Positions 22,747 through 31,722 of a DNA stretch of 64,000 bases are shown piece by piece. The position numbers and the translations under genes are program-made. The stretch comes from Streptomyces bungoensis (GTDB taxonomy: Bacteria > Actinomycetota > Actinomycetes > Streptomycetales > Streptomycetaceae). The notes beneath the pieces are model-generated. The model made no database searches. It had not been told where the DNA came from and saw only the letters and a program-made list of their open reading frames with translations. The stretch covers positions 343,167 through 407,166 of the forward strand of contig NZ_KQ948853.1 in NCBI RefSeq assembly GCF_001514215.1, read 5' to 3'. Position 1 is the stretch's first letter. Each line of letters starts with the position of its first letter.

Positions 22747-24426
22747 TCACGTCGGCGGGACGCGCGTGAAGCGGGACGCCGTGTGCAGGTCGGCCTGGAT
22801 GCGGTCGGCGGTGGCGCGCAGGGCGGGGAGGAGGTCGTGGACGCAGTCCTCCAGGGTGCGGCGGGCCGCGTGGGTGGCCACGTCGATGGCCGCGACCGCC
22901 CGGCCGCCGCGGTCCCGTACGGGGACGGCGATGGAGCGCAGGCCCGACTCCAGTTCCTCGTCGGCCAGCACGTAGCTCCGGTCGCGGACCTGGGCGAGGT
23001 CCGGTGGCAGGGGGTCCGCGGCGTCGGCGAGGAGGACGCGGCCCAGGGACGTCGAGGCGGCCGGGAGCCGTGCGCCCACCGTGATGTCCGCGGTGAGCAC
23101 GCGGCTCGCGCCGGCGCCGGCCGTGTACTGGATCTCCGTGCCGTCCCCGGTCAGCACCGCCAGCGCCACCGGCTCGCGCAGCCGCTCGGCGAGGGCCCGC
23201 AGGTGCGGCTCGGCCAGGCGAGGCAGGGCGGTGCGCGAGAGCGCGGGGAAGCCGAGGTCCAGGACGCGGGGGGTGAGGGTGAAGGTGCGGGGGTCGGGGC
23301 CCGGGGCCACCAGGCCCAGGTGCTCGTGGGTGATCAGGGCCCGGCGGGCCGTGGCGCGGGTCAGGCCGGTCGCCCGGGCCACCTCCGTCAGGGACAGCGC
23401 GGACCGGCCCTCGCCGAACGCGGTGAGCACGGTCAGGCCCCGGGCCAGGGACTCGACGAACTCCCGGCCCAGCTCGTGCTTGGACGCCGTCGTCCAGGTC
23501 GCCAGGCCCGACGGCGCCGGGCCGGGGCGGGACGGGGCCGCCTCGCGCAGGTCGGCCTCCATCGCCGCCACCGCCGTACGCAGGCGGGGGAGGAGGGCGG
23601 TGCGCAGGCCGGCCGCCGGGTGCCGGCTGGTGTGGCTGACCACGCTCGCCACGCAGGCCGTCCGGCCGGTGGCCGGATCCCGCACCGGCACGGAGACGGC
23701 GACCAGACCCGGCTCGATCAGCTGGTCGTCCAGCGCCCAGCCGTCCCGGCGGGCCCGGTCCGCCCGCCGCTGGAAGTCGTCCCCCTGCTGGGAGTCGTCC
23801 CCCTGCTCGAAGCCGTCCCGCTGCCAGAAGCCGTCCCGCTCCTCGGAGTCCTCCGGGGCGGACGCGGGGCGGGGCGGTACGGCGGGGAAGGCGGCGTCCT
23901 GGGGGTCGGCGGCCCGGCGGGTGCGCCACCTCGCCCACTCCGCCCCGGTCCGCTCGGCCGCGAACAGCGCTCCCGGCGCCGTGCGTTCGGCCGGGAGCAG
24001 GTCGCCGATGCGGAAGCTCACGGACAGCGCGCGGCGGCGGGTGGCCTGGTGGATGAAGCGGATGCCGTCCAGGTCGGCGACGGCGAGCGACACCGACTCG
24101 TCCAGCTCGTCGGCCAGGGCGTCGGCGCGGGCGCCGAGCAGCGCGGGCAGGCGCAGGGCGGCGAGGTAGGCGTTGCCCAGCTCCATCACCCGGGGGGTCA
24201 GCACGACGTCCCGGCCGTCGAGGCGGACGTATCCCGTGCGGGCCAGGGTGGCGGTGATCCGGTCGACCGTGGACCGGGCGAGCCCGGTGGCCCGCTCCAG
24301 CCCGCTCGGGCTGAGCGCCCCGCCCGCCTCGGTCAGCCGCCGCAGTACGGCGATCCCGCGGATCAGCGGCGCGACCGCCTCGGCCGGCGGCCCGGCGACG
24401 TCGTCCAGTGCGGTCTTCGCGGGCAT
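22747..24426 (-). CDS. Double-length IclR-family regulator
   Basis: This 559-residue protein contains two complete IclR modules in tandem. Module 1 has an HTH (ALSPSGLERATGLARSTVDR) and effector domain. Module 2 starts at about residue 300 with a second HTH (ALSLTEVARATGLTRATARR) and its own effector domain, ending VHDLLPALRATADRIQADL. Double IclR proteins are known in aromatic-acid catabolism regulators (PcaR/PobR-like tandem forms; family inference). A charged low-complexity insert (QRDGFEQGDDSQQGDDFQRR) interrupts effector domain 1. ATG 24426 has GGAG upstream. Confidence 0.8.
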   Translation of the reverse strand: MPAKTALDDVAGPPAEAVAPLIRGIAVLRRLTEAGGALSPSGLERATGLARSTVDRITATLARTGYVRLDGRDVVLTPRVMELGNAYLAALRLPALLGARADALADELDESVSLAVADLDGIRFIHQATRRRALSVSFRIGDLLPAERTAPGALFAAERTGAEWARWRTRRAADPQDAAFPAVPPRPASAPEDSEERDGFWQRDGFEQGDDSQQGDDFQRRADRARRDGWALDDQLIEPGLVAVSVPVRDPATGRTACVASVVSHTSRHPAAGLRTALLPRLRTAVAAMEADLREAAPSRPGPAPSGLATWTTASKHELGREFVESLARGLTVLTAFGEGRSALSLTEVARATGLTRATARRALITHEHLGLVAPGPDPRTFTLTPRVLDLGFPALSRTALPRLAEPHLRALAERLREPVALAVLTGDGTEIQYTAGAGASRVLTADITVGARLPAASTSLGRVLLADAADPLPPDLAQVRDRSYVLADEELESGLRSIAVPVRDRGGRAVAAIDVATHAARRTLEDCVHDLLPALRATADRIQADLHTASRFTRVPPT

Positions 24427-24532
24427 CGGGTCTCCGGTACGGCTTACGGGCACGCCTACGTTGACGTGCTCCCTGGCCTAAAGTCCAGGGATTCCGGCCT
24501 GGGTCGTCCGACCCTTCCGGGGGCTTACTGCT

Positions 24533-25722
24533 TCACCGCGCGGTGCGGGCACGTGTGCCCGTCTTAACCGGCGCTCCACAGGCGTTTGGTGTCTCCGCCC
24601 GTCCGGCGGCGACGATGCGGCGTCCTTCGGAGAGGACGTTGCGGGCTGCGTTGTGGTCGCGGTCGTGCACAGCGCCGCACTCGCGGCACGTCCATTGCCG
24701 GACGTGCAGCGGCTTGGGGCCGTCCCTGAACCCGCAGGCCGAGCAGATCTGGGAGGACGGGAAGGCCCGGTCCACCTTGGCGAAGGTGCGGCCGTGCAGA
24801 GCCGCCTTGTACTCCAGCATGCCGACGAACGTGGACCATCCCGCGTCGTGCACGGACTTGGCGAGCCGGGTACGCGCGAGGCCGCACACCGCGAGGTCTT
24901 CCACGTACACCGCTTGGTTGTCGCGGATGATCTGTGTGGATGCCTTGTGGTGGAAGTCCCGGCGCCGGTCGGCGACCTTGGCGTGCTGGCGTGCGACCCT
25001 GACACGGGCCTTGGCCCGGTTCTTCGATCCCTTGGCCTTGCGGGACAGCTCCCGCTGGAGGCGCTTGAGTTTCTTCTCGGCCCGGCGCAGGAAGCGAGGG
25101 CTGTCGATCTTGCGACCGTCGGACAGGACGGCGAAGGCGGACAAGCCGAGGTCGACGGCGGCCTCCGCCTCCACTTCCGGGAGGATGTCCGGCTCGGTGT
25201 CCACGACGAAGCTGAGGAAGTACCTGCCGGAGCTGTCCTTGGTGACGGTCAGGGACGTCGGTGCCGCCGGAAGCCGGCGGGACCACGTGACCTTGAGGTT
25301 ACCGACCTTGGCCACGTACACCGTGCCGTCGTCCTGGAGGGGGAAGGCGTTGGTGTTCAGGCGGATCGACTGCCGGGTGTCCTTTTTCGACTTGTAGCGG
25401 GGTGAGCCGACCTTGCGACCCTGCCGCTTGCCCTTGACCGAGTCGAAGAAGTTTTTGTAGGCGGCGTCCAGGTCCCGCAGGGACTGCTGCAGGACCACCG
25501 CCGACACCTCGGCGAGCCAGGCCCGCTCCTCGGTGCGCTTGGCCTGGGTGATGCGCAGTCGGGACAGCTCGGCCGACGTCACGTATGGCAGCCCTGCCGC
25601 GTGTGCTTCCTTACGGTCGCGCAGGCAGTCGTTCCACACCACGCGGGCGCACCCGAACGCTTTCGCCAGCGCATGCGCTGGGAGGCGTCCGGGTAGGCCC
25701 GGTAGTTATAGCGGAGCTGCAT
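24533..25722 (-). pseudogene. tnpB: TnpB RNA-guided nuclease gene, frameshifted near the 5' end
   Basis: The first 16 codons (MQLRYNYRAYPDASQR, ATG 25722) are in one frame. The remainder (from about ALAKAFGCARVVWNDC) is in another. Loss of one G at about 25671-25672 (CATG-GCGC expected) explains this. The rest is intact: RuvC Asp in AVDLGLSAFAVL, Glu in VYVEDLAV, Asp in VHDRDHNAARN, and a CSAC/CREC zinc ribbon. Translation could restart inside (for example at VVWNDCLRDRKE), but would lack the N-terminal strand. The 3' end and downstream DNA should have encoded the guide RNA. Confidence 0.8.
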
Positions 25723-25797
25723 GACCAGGACACCACGACAATTGATCTCATGCGTGGGCAGAACGGCTAAAGATGTGGCAGGCAGGTCGTTTCGGCG

Positions 25798-26151
25798 ATG
25801 CATGTGCACTCGAATTTCGTGACGAAGTGCCAGCGCGGTGTGCTCGACGATGAGATGCCGGCCCGCTGCGAAGAGATCATGCGCAAGGTGTGCGAGGACT
25901 TCGAAGCGGAGTTGAAGGAGTTCAACGGCGAACGCGATCAGGTCTACCTCCTGGTGCACTACCCGCCGCAGGAGTTCACCGGCCGGATCAACCGCGCCAT
26001 CACGCACGGGCACCTGTGGTCGCCCTCCTATTTCTCCGCGTCGTGCGGCGGGGCGCCGTCGGCAATCGTCCGCCAGTACATCGAGCAGCAGAAACGCCCG
26101 CTCCAAGGTGCACGTCAGAGCAGCCTTGAGACGCATTCATCCCCGACGTGA
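25798..26151 (+). pseudogene. tnpA: Y1-type transposase (TnpA) without its HUH motif
   Basis: The product MHVHSNFVTKCQRGVLDDEM is recognisable as an IS200/IS605 TnpA, but three defects are visible. The expected DHVHLLV metal-binding HUH motif reads DQVYLLV, so both His are replaced. About 20-25 residues after YPP (normally the helix with a KVALSxLVNSLKG pattern) are deleted in frame. The 5' end lacks the usual residues, with a TAA upstream. The catalytic Tyr (RQYIEQQ) remains. It must be inactive. Confidence 0.8.
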
Positions 26152-26263
26152 ACGCCGGGGCTTTCCGCAAGGAACCCGGTAAACCCGCCCGCACGGCACC
26201 CGGCCACCCACGATCCCCACCCGACCACCCGCGATTCCCCTGCTGCGGTTCCCGCCATCCCCG

Positions 26264-27571
26264 CTATCCCCGGACCACCCGCACCCGGTAGTTCCCGTCG
26301 TCGTCCGCGCCCAGCACCTGCACCGTGATGTGGTGCCGCGGGTCCTTGAAGCTCTGGCCGGGGGAGAAGGGGGCGTCGGAGAGTTCCGTCTGGACGTTGG
26401 GGACGCGGGTGCAGCCGCCGCTGCCCCGGTGGGCGTCGTAGACGGTGACCGGGCCGTGTCCGGTGTCCACCGTGGCGTCGACCTTGTAGATGAGGATGCC
26501 GGGCTTGCACACCGCCTCGTCGTTGCCGCCGGGGGCGCGCAGCTCCAGGGCGTACAGCGTGCGGGAGTCGACGGGGACCAGGACGAGCTTCGCGCCGCCC
26601 GGCCGGTACAGCGGGGTCAGCGTGTACGTGACGCTGCCCCGGCCCGACGCGCAGCCCACCTGGCTGCCGTCCAGCCAGCCCAGCTTCCACTTGTGCCAGC
26701 CGAGCAGGTCGTTGTCGGGCCCCCAGTCCTCGCTCATGATGTCCCAGTGGCCGACCGCGCCGCCGCCCTCGGGTGTGTAGAGGTCGGGCAGGCCGAAGGT
26801 GTGGCCGTTCTCGTGCGGCAGGACGCGGTAGCCGGTGCGGTCGTAGGTGCCGGAGCCGTCGTCCTGCCGGGAGTAGACGAAGGACGCGTTCGCCACGGCG
26901 ACCCCGTCGGCGACCGGGGCGTCGGCGTTGTCGGCGAAGGTCACGGAGAGCACGGTGTCCAGGGCGGAGGGGCCGGCGTTCGGGGTGACCAGCACGTTCA
27001 GCAGGTCGTACGAGCGGAAGTCCACCTTGGGATCGGCGGCGGCCACGAGATCCTGGACGAGTTGCCGGTAGCCGGGGTCGAAGGGGGCGCCGCGCTCTAT
27101 GCCGTACGAGCGGAACGGTTTCGGCATCCGCAGCCAGCCGGTGACCGGGGTCTCGGGGCGGTAGTCGAGGCGGCCGTAGGACGCCTTGCGGAACCACTCG
27201 CGGGTCTGCGGGAAGAACTCGTGGAAGCGGTCCATCGCGCTGCCCTGTCCGGGCGCGTCGGAGAAGTCGACCATCAGGGTCAGGGCGTGCACCGTGCCGG
27301 TGGAGCGGGAGTACCCGGCCGGCGTGGGTATGCCCTCCGTCATCTGCACGTCCGGGCCGCCGTGGATCGCGCAGGGGGAGTGGGCCGAGGAGCGGGTCAG
27401 GCCGATCGGCCCGGCGGTGGTGGGCGCCGCCAGATGCCCGGCCCCGGCCGAGGTGCCGACCGCGAAGGTCAGGACGGTCACCGCGCCGAGGGCGGCCATG
27501 CGGCGCCGGCGTATGCGGTCGGGTCGCGTGCGGCGGGGGCGTATGCGGCGGCGCGGCGACTGCGGCTGCAT
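26264..27571 (-). CDS. Secreted M6-family metalloprotease
   Basis: This 435-residue protein has an Arg-rich N-terminus followed by a hydrophobic signal (MAALGAVTVLTFAVGTSAGAG). The zinc-binding motif is HENGHTFGLPDLY at about residues 256-268 (HExxH), with downstream WDIMSEDWGPDNDLLGWHKW typical of immune-inhibitor-A/M6 proteases. It is predicted to be extracellular and to degrade proteins. It stands alone and points leftward, separated from the TetR gene by 320 bp. It also lies beside the IS copy, whose right end is about 95 bp away. Confidence 0.85.
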   Translation of the reverse strand: MQPQSPRRRIRPRRTRPDRIRRRRMAALGAVTVLTFAVGTSAGAGHLAAPTTAGPIGLTRSSAHSPCAIHGGPDVQMTEGIPTPAGYSRSTGTVHALTLMVDFSDAPGQGSAMDRFHEFFPQTREWFRKASYGRLDYRPETPVTGWLRMPKPFRSYGIERGAPFDPGYRQLVQDLVAAADPKVDFRSYDLLNVLVTPNAGPSALDTVLSVTFADNADAPVADGVAVANASFVYSRQDDGSGTYDRTGYRVLPHENGHTFGLPDLYTPEGGGAVGHWDIMSEDWGPDNDLLGWHKWKLGWLDGSQVGCASGRGSVTYTLTPLYRPGGAKLVLVPVDSRTLYALELRAPGGNDEAVCKPGILIYKVDATVDTGHGPVTVYDAHRGSGGCTRVPNVQTELSDAPFSPGQSFKDPRHHITVQVLGADDDGNYRVRVVRG

Positions 27572-27892
27572 GCGGGAACCTCCGCTCCACGGCAGCCCCC
27601 GGTCACCGGCTGCGCCCTTGCGATCACCCTGTGTCGGTGGGGCGGCGGGCGCGCGCTGGGGGAGACCGATCGTGCGAATCGCGGCGCGGGCGGGGGTGAA
27701 TACCCCGACGGACAGGTGTGGTTCAGGTCACACCAAATCCTTCCGGGGGTGGGAAATAACCGGGGAACCTCTCCCCGTTTAGCACTGTGTCCGAGCGAAA
27801 CGGGGACTCGCTCCCCGGATCGCCCCGAAGTCACCGAAGCCACCGAAGCCACCGAGGACCCGAGAGGTCTTCCGAGAACCGAGGAGTACGCC
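27572..27892. other. Divergent intergenic region
   Basis: These 321 bp separate the protease gene from the TetR gene, and promoters for both must lie here. A short direct repeat (CACCGAAGC/CACCGAGG type, at about 27832-27857) precedes the TetR ribosome-binding site. No clear palindromic operator was identified. Confidence 0.4.
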
Positions 27893-28534
27893 GTGCAGAC
27901 CGCCACCCCCGCGCGCAAGGTGACCCGGCCCCGCGCCGACGCCCTGCGCAACCGGGAGCGGATCGTCGCCGCCGCCCGGGAGATGTTCGTCGAGGACGGC
28001 CCGGACGTGCCGTTCGACGAGATCGCCCGCCGGGCCGGCGTCGGCAACGCCACGGTGTACCGCAACTTCCCCGACCGTGACGCCCTCGTCCGCGAGGTCG
28101 TCTGCTCCGTGATGGACCGTACGGCCGAGGCGGCCGAGCGGGCCCTCGCGGAGACCGGGGACGCCTTCGCCGCGCTGGAGCGATTCGTGCACACCGCCGC
28201 CGACGAGCGGATCAGCGCGCTGTGCCCGATGGTCTGCGGCACCTTCGACAAGAACCATCCCGACCTCGAAGCCGCCCGGGAGCGCGTCGAGCGGCTCGTC
28301 GAGGAGGTCATGCGCCGGGCCCGGGAAGCGGGCCGGCTCCGCCCCGACGTGGGCGTGGGCGACCTGCTGGTCGTCGTCGCCCAGCTCAGCCGGCCGCCGG
28401 CCGGCACGGACTGCCTGCGGGGCGACCGCTTCGTCCACCGCCATCTGCAGCTGTTCCTGGACGGACTGCGGGCACCCGCCCGTTCGGTCCTGTGCGGTAC
28501 GGCCGTGACCGTCGAGGAGCTGCGCCGGCCCTGA
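27893..28534 (+). CDS. TetR-family regulator
   Basis: This 213-residue regulator has an N-terminal HTH (RIVAAAREMFVEDGPDVPFD, then VGNATVYRNFPDRDALV). The C-terminal ligand domain is helical. GTG 27893 follows GAGGAG. It lies 154 bp before an MFS drug-export gene on the same strand, so it probably represses that pump. The C-terminus contains a typical EEVMRRAREAGRLRPDVGVG dimer-helix region. Confidence 0.85.
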   Translation: MQTATPARKVTRPRADALRNRERIVAAAREMFVEDGPDVPFDEIARRAGVGNATVYRNFPDRDALVREVVCSVMDRTAEAAERALAETGDAFAALERFVHTAADERISALCPMVCGTFDKNHPDLEAARERVERLVEEVMRRAREAGRLRPDVGVGDLLVVVAQLSRPPAGTDCLRGDRFVHRHLQLFLDGLRAPARSVLCGTAVTVEELRRP

Positions 28535-28688
28535 CCGACACCGATGAGTCCGGCCCCCGGCCGGAGTCAGCTCCCTGCAACCTCCCATGACGCACCAGGT
28601 TCCCGGCCGTCAGCGACGACGAGCCGGCGAGCCCCGCCCTGCTCTTTTTCGCTTCTTTCCGTCACGAAGTCCCGAAGTGGGTACCTCC

Positions 28689-30227
28689 ATGTCCGAAACA
28701 GCCCGGAAGGCTGCCGGCGCCGCCGCACCGAGCGGTGACGCCAACCGCTGGAAAGCGCTCGTCTTCATCGCGCTCGCCCAGCTGATGGTCGTCCTCGACG
28801 CCACCATCGTGAACATCGCCCTGCCGTCCGCCCAGACGGACCTCGGCATATCCGACGGCAACCGGCAGTGGGTCGTCACCGCCTACGCCCTCGCCTTCGG
28901 CGGTCTGCTGCTCTTCGGCGGCCGGGTCGCCGACCTGTGGGGCCGCAAGCGCGCCTTCGTCACCGGCCTCGCAGGGTTCGCCGCCGCCTCGGCGCTCGGC
29001 GGCGCGGCGACCACCGGCGCGATGATGTTCGGCGCCCGCGCGCTGCAGGGCGTCTTCGGCGCGCTGCTCGCCCCGGCCGCGCTGTCCCTGCTCGCCGTGA
29101 TGTTCACGGACGCCAAGGAGCGCGCCAAGGCGTTCGGCATCTACGGCGCGATCGCCGGTGGCGGCGGCGCCGTCGGCCTGATCCTCGGCGGCTTCCTCAC
29201 CGAGTACCTGGACTGGCGCTGGACCTTCTTCGTGAACGTCCCGTTCGCCGTCGTCGCCGCGGCCGGCGCCTACTTCGTCATCCGGGAGCCGGAGGGCGGC
29301 CGCAACCGCTCCCCGCTCGACGTGCCGGGCGTCATCCTGTCCACCCTCGGCCTGGTCGCGCTGGTGTACGGCTTCACGCGCGCCGAGTCCGACGGCTGGG
29401 GCGACGGCCTCACCGTCTCGATGTTCGTCGCGTCCGCGGTGCTGCTGAGCGCCTTCGCGCTCGTCGAGTCCCGGGTCAAGGCCCCGCTGCTGCCGCTGCG
29501 CGTGGTCACCGACCGCAACCGCGGCGGCATCTACCTCTCGCTGGGTCTCGCGATCATCGGCATGTTCGGCCTCTTCCTCTTCCTGACCTACTACCTGCAG
29601 GTCGTGAAGGGCTACTCGCCGGTCAAGACCGGGTTCGCGTTCCTGCCGATGGTGGCCGGCATGATCACCGGCTCCACGCAGATCGGCGCCCGGCTGATGA
29701 CCCGCGTCCCCGCCCGCCTGCTGATGGGCCCCGGCTTCTTCGTCGCCGGCCTCGGCATGCTGCTGCTGACGCAGCTGGAGATCGACTCCTCGTACGCCAC
29801 CGTGCTGCTGCCCGCCATGGTGCTGCTGGGCCTGGGCATGGGTACGGCGTTCATGCCGGCGATGTCCCTGGCGACCCAGGGTGTCCAGCCCCGGGACGCG
29901 GGTGTGGCCTCCGCGATGGTCAACACCTCGCAGCAGGTGGGCGGCGCGATCGGCACCGCCCTGCTGAACACGATCGCCGCCTCGGCGACCACGTCGTACA
30001 TCCGGGACCACATCGCCGGCGCCACCGCCAAGCCGCAGCAGCAGCTGGTGCAGCTCCAGGGCATGGTGCACGGCTACAGCACGGCGATCTGGTTCGCGGT
30101 CGGCATCCTGGGCCTGGCCTCGCTGATCGCCTTCACCTTCGTCAACGCCGGCCGGCCGGGAGCCGCCGTGGTGGCCTCCGGCGAGGGCGCCGAGGACGAG
30201 GTGCCGGTGCCGGTGGTGGCCCACTGA
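28689..30227 (+). CDS. MFS drug-proton antiporter (DHA2, 14 TMS)
   Basis: This 512-residue transporter begins LAQLMVVLDATIVNIALPSA and includes the conserved loop GGRVADLWGRKRAFV. It has 14 membrane segments, motif C-like GAIAGGGGAVGLILGGFLTE and a C-terminal acidic tail. It resembles EmrB/QacA-type pumps. ATG 28689 follows GTACCTCC, not a strong ribosome-binding sequence, but homologs start MSE or similar there. Regulation by the upstream TetR protein is likely. Confidence 0.88.
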   Translation: MSETARKAAGAAAPSGDANRWKALVFIALAQLMVVLDATIVNIALPSAQTDLGISDGNRQWVVTAYALAFGGLLLFGGRVADLWGRKRAFVTGLAGFAAASALGGAATTGAMMFGARALQGVFGALLAPAALSLLAVMFTDAKERAKAFGIYGAIAGGGGAVGLILGGFLTEYLDWRWTFFVNVPFAVVAAAGAYFVIREPEGGRNRSPLDVPGVILSTLGLVALVYGFTRAESDGWGDGLTVSMFVASAVLLSAFALVESRVKAPLLPLRVVTDRNRGGIYLSLGLAIIGMFGLFLFLTYYLQVVKGYSPVKTGFAFLPMVAGMITGSTQIGARLMTRVPARLLMGPGFFVAGLGMLLLTQLEIDSSYATVLLPAMVLLGLGMGTAFMPAMSLATQGVQPRDAGVASAMVNTSQQVGGAIGTALLNTIAASATTSYIRDHIAGATAKPQQQLVQLQGMVHGYSTAIWFAVGILGLASLIAFTFVNAGRPGAAVVASGEGAEDEVPVPVVAH

Positions 30228-30245
30228 GCGGCCGCCCCTGAGGAG

Positions 30246-30755
30246 TCAGCGGAGCCAGGGCAGGTCCGCACCCGCTTCGTCCGGCTGAAGGCCCTCGGCG
30301 ACGATCGTCATGATCTCGCCGAGGGCCTTCTGCTGCTCCGGGGTCAGCCGGTCGAACAGCGCCTGCCGCACGGCGGTCACGTGGCCGGGGGCGGTCCGGC
30401 GCAGCACCTCGGCGCCCGCGTCGGTGAGGACCGCGAACTGGCCGCGCTTGTCGGAGGGGCAGTCCTCGCGGCGGACCCAGCCGCTCTTCTCCAGGCGCGC
30501 CACGGCGTGCGAGAGGCGGGAGCGGGTGATCTTCGACCGCATGGCCAGCTCGGTCATCCGCAGCCGCCGCTCCGGCGCCTCGGCGAGGCCGACGAGCAGG
30601 CCGTAGTAGATGTGCGGCATGCCCGCGTCGCGCTGCAGCTGCCGGTCGAGATGGTCCTCCAGCAGGGTGGTGGCGTGCAGGTAGGCGCGCCAGACGCGCT
30701 GCTCCTCGGCGCTGAGCCAGCGGTCCCGGCCGGCGGTGTCCGTTGCCGTGTTCAT
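30246..30755 (-). CDS. MarR-family regulator
   Basis: This 169-residue winged-helix regulator (LLVGLAEAPERRLRMTELAM, ITRSRLSHAVARLEKSGWVR, then the wing REDCPSDKRGQFAVLTDAG) diverges from an extradiol-dioxygenase-like gene across 119 bp that contains direct repeats of TTGAxxGTTGAA. It probably represses itself and the divergent gene, as MarR proteins with phenolic ligands do. ATG 30755. Confidence 0.88.
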   Translation of the reverse strand: MNTATDTAGRDRWLSAEEQRVWRAYLHATTLLEDHLDRQLQRDAGMPHIYYGLLVGLAEAPERRLRMTELAMRSKITRSRLSHAVARLEKSGWVRREDCPSDKRGQFAVLTDAGAEVLRRTAPGHVTAVRQALFDRLTPEQQKALGEIMTIVAEGLQPDEAGADLPWLR

Positions 30756-30779
30756 GCGTCCACTGTACGAGGCATCTCC

Positions 30780-30832
30780 TTGAATGTTGAACAAGTCGGA
30801 CGTACCCTGTGTCGTAGAACTTGAGAGTTGAA
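30780..30832. promoter_or_regulatory. Probable MarR operators: two TTGAxxGTTGAA repeats
   Basis: TTGAATGTTGAA (30780-30791) and TTGAGAGTTGAA (30821-30832) are spaced 41 bp apart, an integral number of helical turns, in the gap between marR and the dioxygenase gene. The first extends to ACAAG, giving partial dyad symmetry. They are probable binding sites for the MarR protein. Confidence 0.55.
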
Positions 30833-30874
30833 GCACCCTGAGGGGTGAAACCAGCACAACCGGGAGCCGCCGCC

Positions 30875-31687
30875 ATGTCCGCCGCACCGCACGAGACGCC
30901 CGCCGCGACGCGGGAGCGCATGCCCGCCCTCTACCTGAGCCACGGCGCCCCGCCCCTCGCCGACGACCCCGTCTGGCCCGGCCAGCTCGCCGCCTGGGCC
31001 GCCGGGCTGCCCCGGCCCAAGGCGATCCTCGTCGTCTCCGCCCACTGGGAGGAGGCACCCCTCGCGCTGGGCGCGGTCGAGACCGTGCCGCTCGTCTACG
31101 ACTTCTGGGGCTTCCCCGAGCACTACTACCGGGTCCGGTACGGGGCCCCCGGCGCACCGGAGCTCGCCGAGTCCGTGCGCAAGCTGCTGCGCGCCCCCGG
31201 CACCCCCGTCCAGGACATCCCCGACCGCGGCCTGGACCACGGTGCCTACGTCCCCCTCGTCGAGATGTTCCCCGACGCCGACATCCCCGTCCTGCAGATC
31301 TCCATGCCCACCCTCGACCCGGTCCGCCTGATGGACATCGGCCGCAGGCTGGCCCCGCTGCGCGACGAGGGTGTGCTGATCATCGGCTCCGGGTTCTTCA
31401 CCCACAACCTCGCCGCCCTGCGGCACACCGGCGGCGGCGTGCCCGCCTGGTCCGCCGAGTTCGACGACTGGGGCCGCCGCGCCCTGGAGGCGCGCGACTG
31501 GGACACCCTGCTGGACTTCCCGCACAAGGCCCCGGCCGGCCGCTACGCCCACCCGCGCACCGAGCACTTCGCCCCGCTCTTCGTCACCCTGGGCGCGGCC
31601 GAGGCGGGCGGCGAGCCGGACGCGCAGAAGTCGGTGATCGACGGGTTCTGGATGGGGCTGGCCAAGCGGTCCGTGCAGTTCGGCTGA
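30875..31687 (+). CDS. Class III extradiol dioxygenase-like (DODA/YgiD family)
   Basis: This 270-residue protein has the metal-binding pattern LYLSHGAPPLADDP (His), VVSAHWEEA (His), GLDHGAYVPLVEMFPDADIP (His) and IGSGFFTHNL of the LigB/DODA superfamily. Bacterial members open the ring of catechols or DOPA. Start ATG 30875 is preferred over ATG 30845 because GGGAGC precedes it closely. It is divergent from marR and probably controlled by it. The substrate is unknown. Confidence 0.85.
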   Translation: MSAAPHETPAATRERMPALYLSHGAPPLADDPVWPGQLAAWAAGLPRPKAILVVSAHWEEAPLALGAVETVPLVYDFWGFPEHYYRVRYGAPGAPELAESVRKLLRAPGTPVQDIPDRGLDHGAYVPLVEMFPDADIPVLQISMPTLDPVRLMDIGRRLAPLRDEGVLIIGSGFFTHNLAALRHTGGGVPAWSAEFDDWGRRALEARDWDTLLDFPHKAPAGRYAHPRTEHFAPLFVTLGAAEAGGEPDAQKSVIDGFWMGLAKRSVQFG

Positions 31688-31722
31688 GCCGGACCCCGCC
31701 CGGACCGGACCCGGGGCGGGCC

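Larger units (their letters stand above)
24455..26170. mobile_element. Decayed IS200/IS605-family insertion sequence
   Basis: Outward from the centre the element has a Y1-type tnpA remnant (plus strand) and a TnpB gene (minus strand), divergently arranged. Subterminal hairpins are found at both ends: TCCCTGG/CCAGGGA at 24470-24491 and CCCCG/CGGGG at 26141-26160. This family has no inverted terminal repeats and makes no target duplication, so the exact ends are approximate. Both genes are damaged, so the copy cannot move by itself. Confidence 0.78.

Noticed and set aside
19416..24567. Long plus-strand frames opposite the TDT exporter and the IclR gene
   Set aside because: Both opposite-strand genes have clear family motifs. 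The plus frames are Arg/Gly/Gln-rich shadows.
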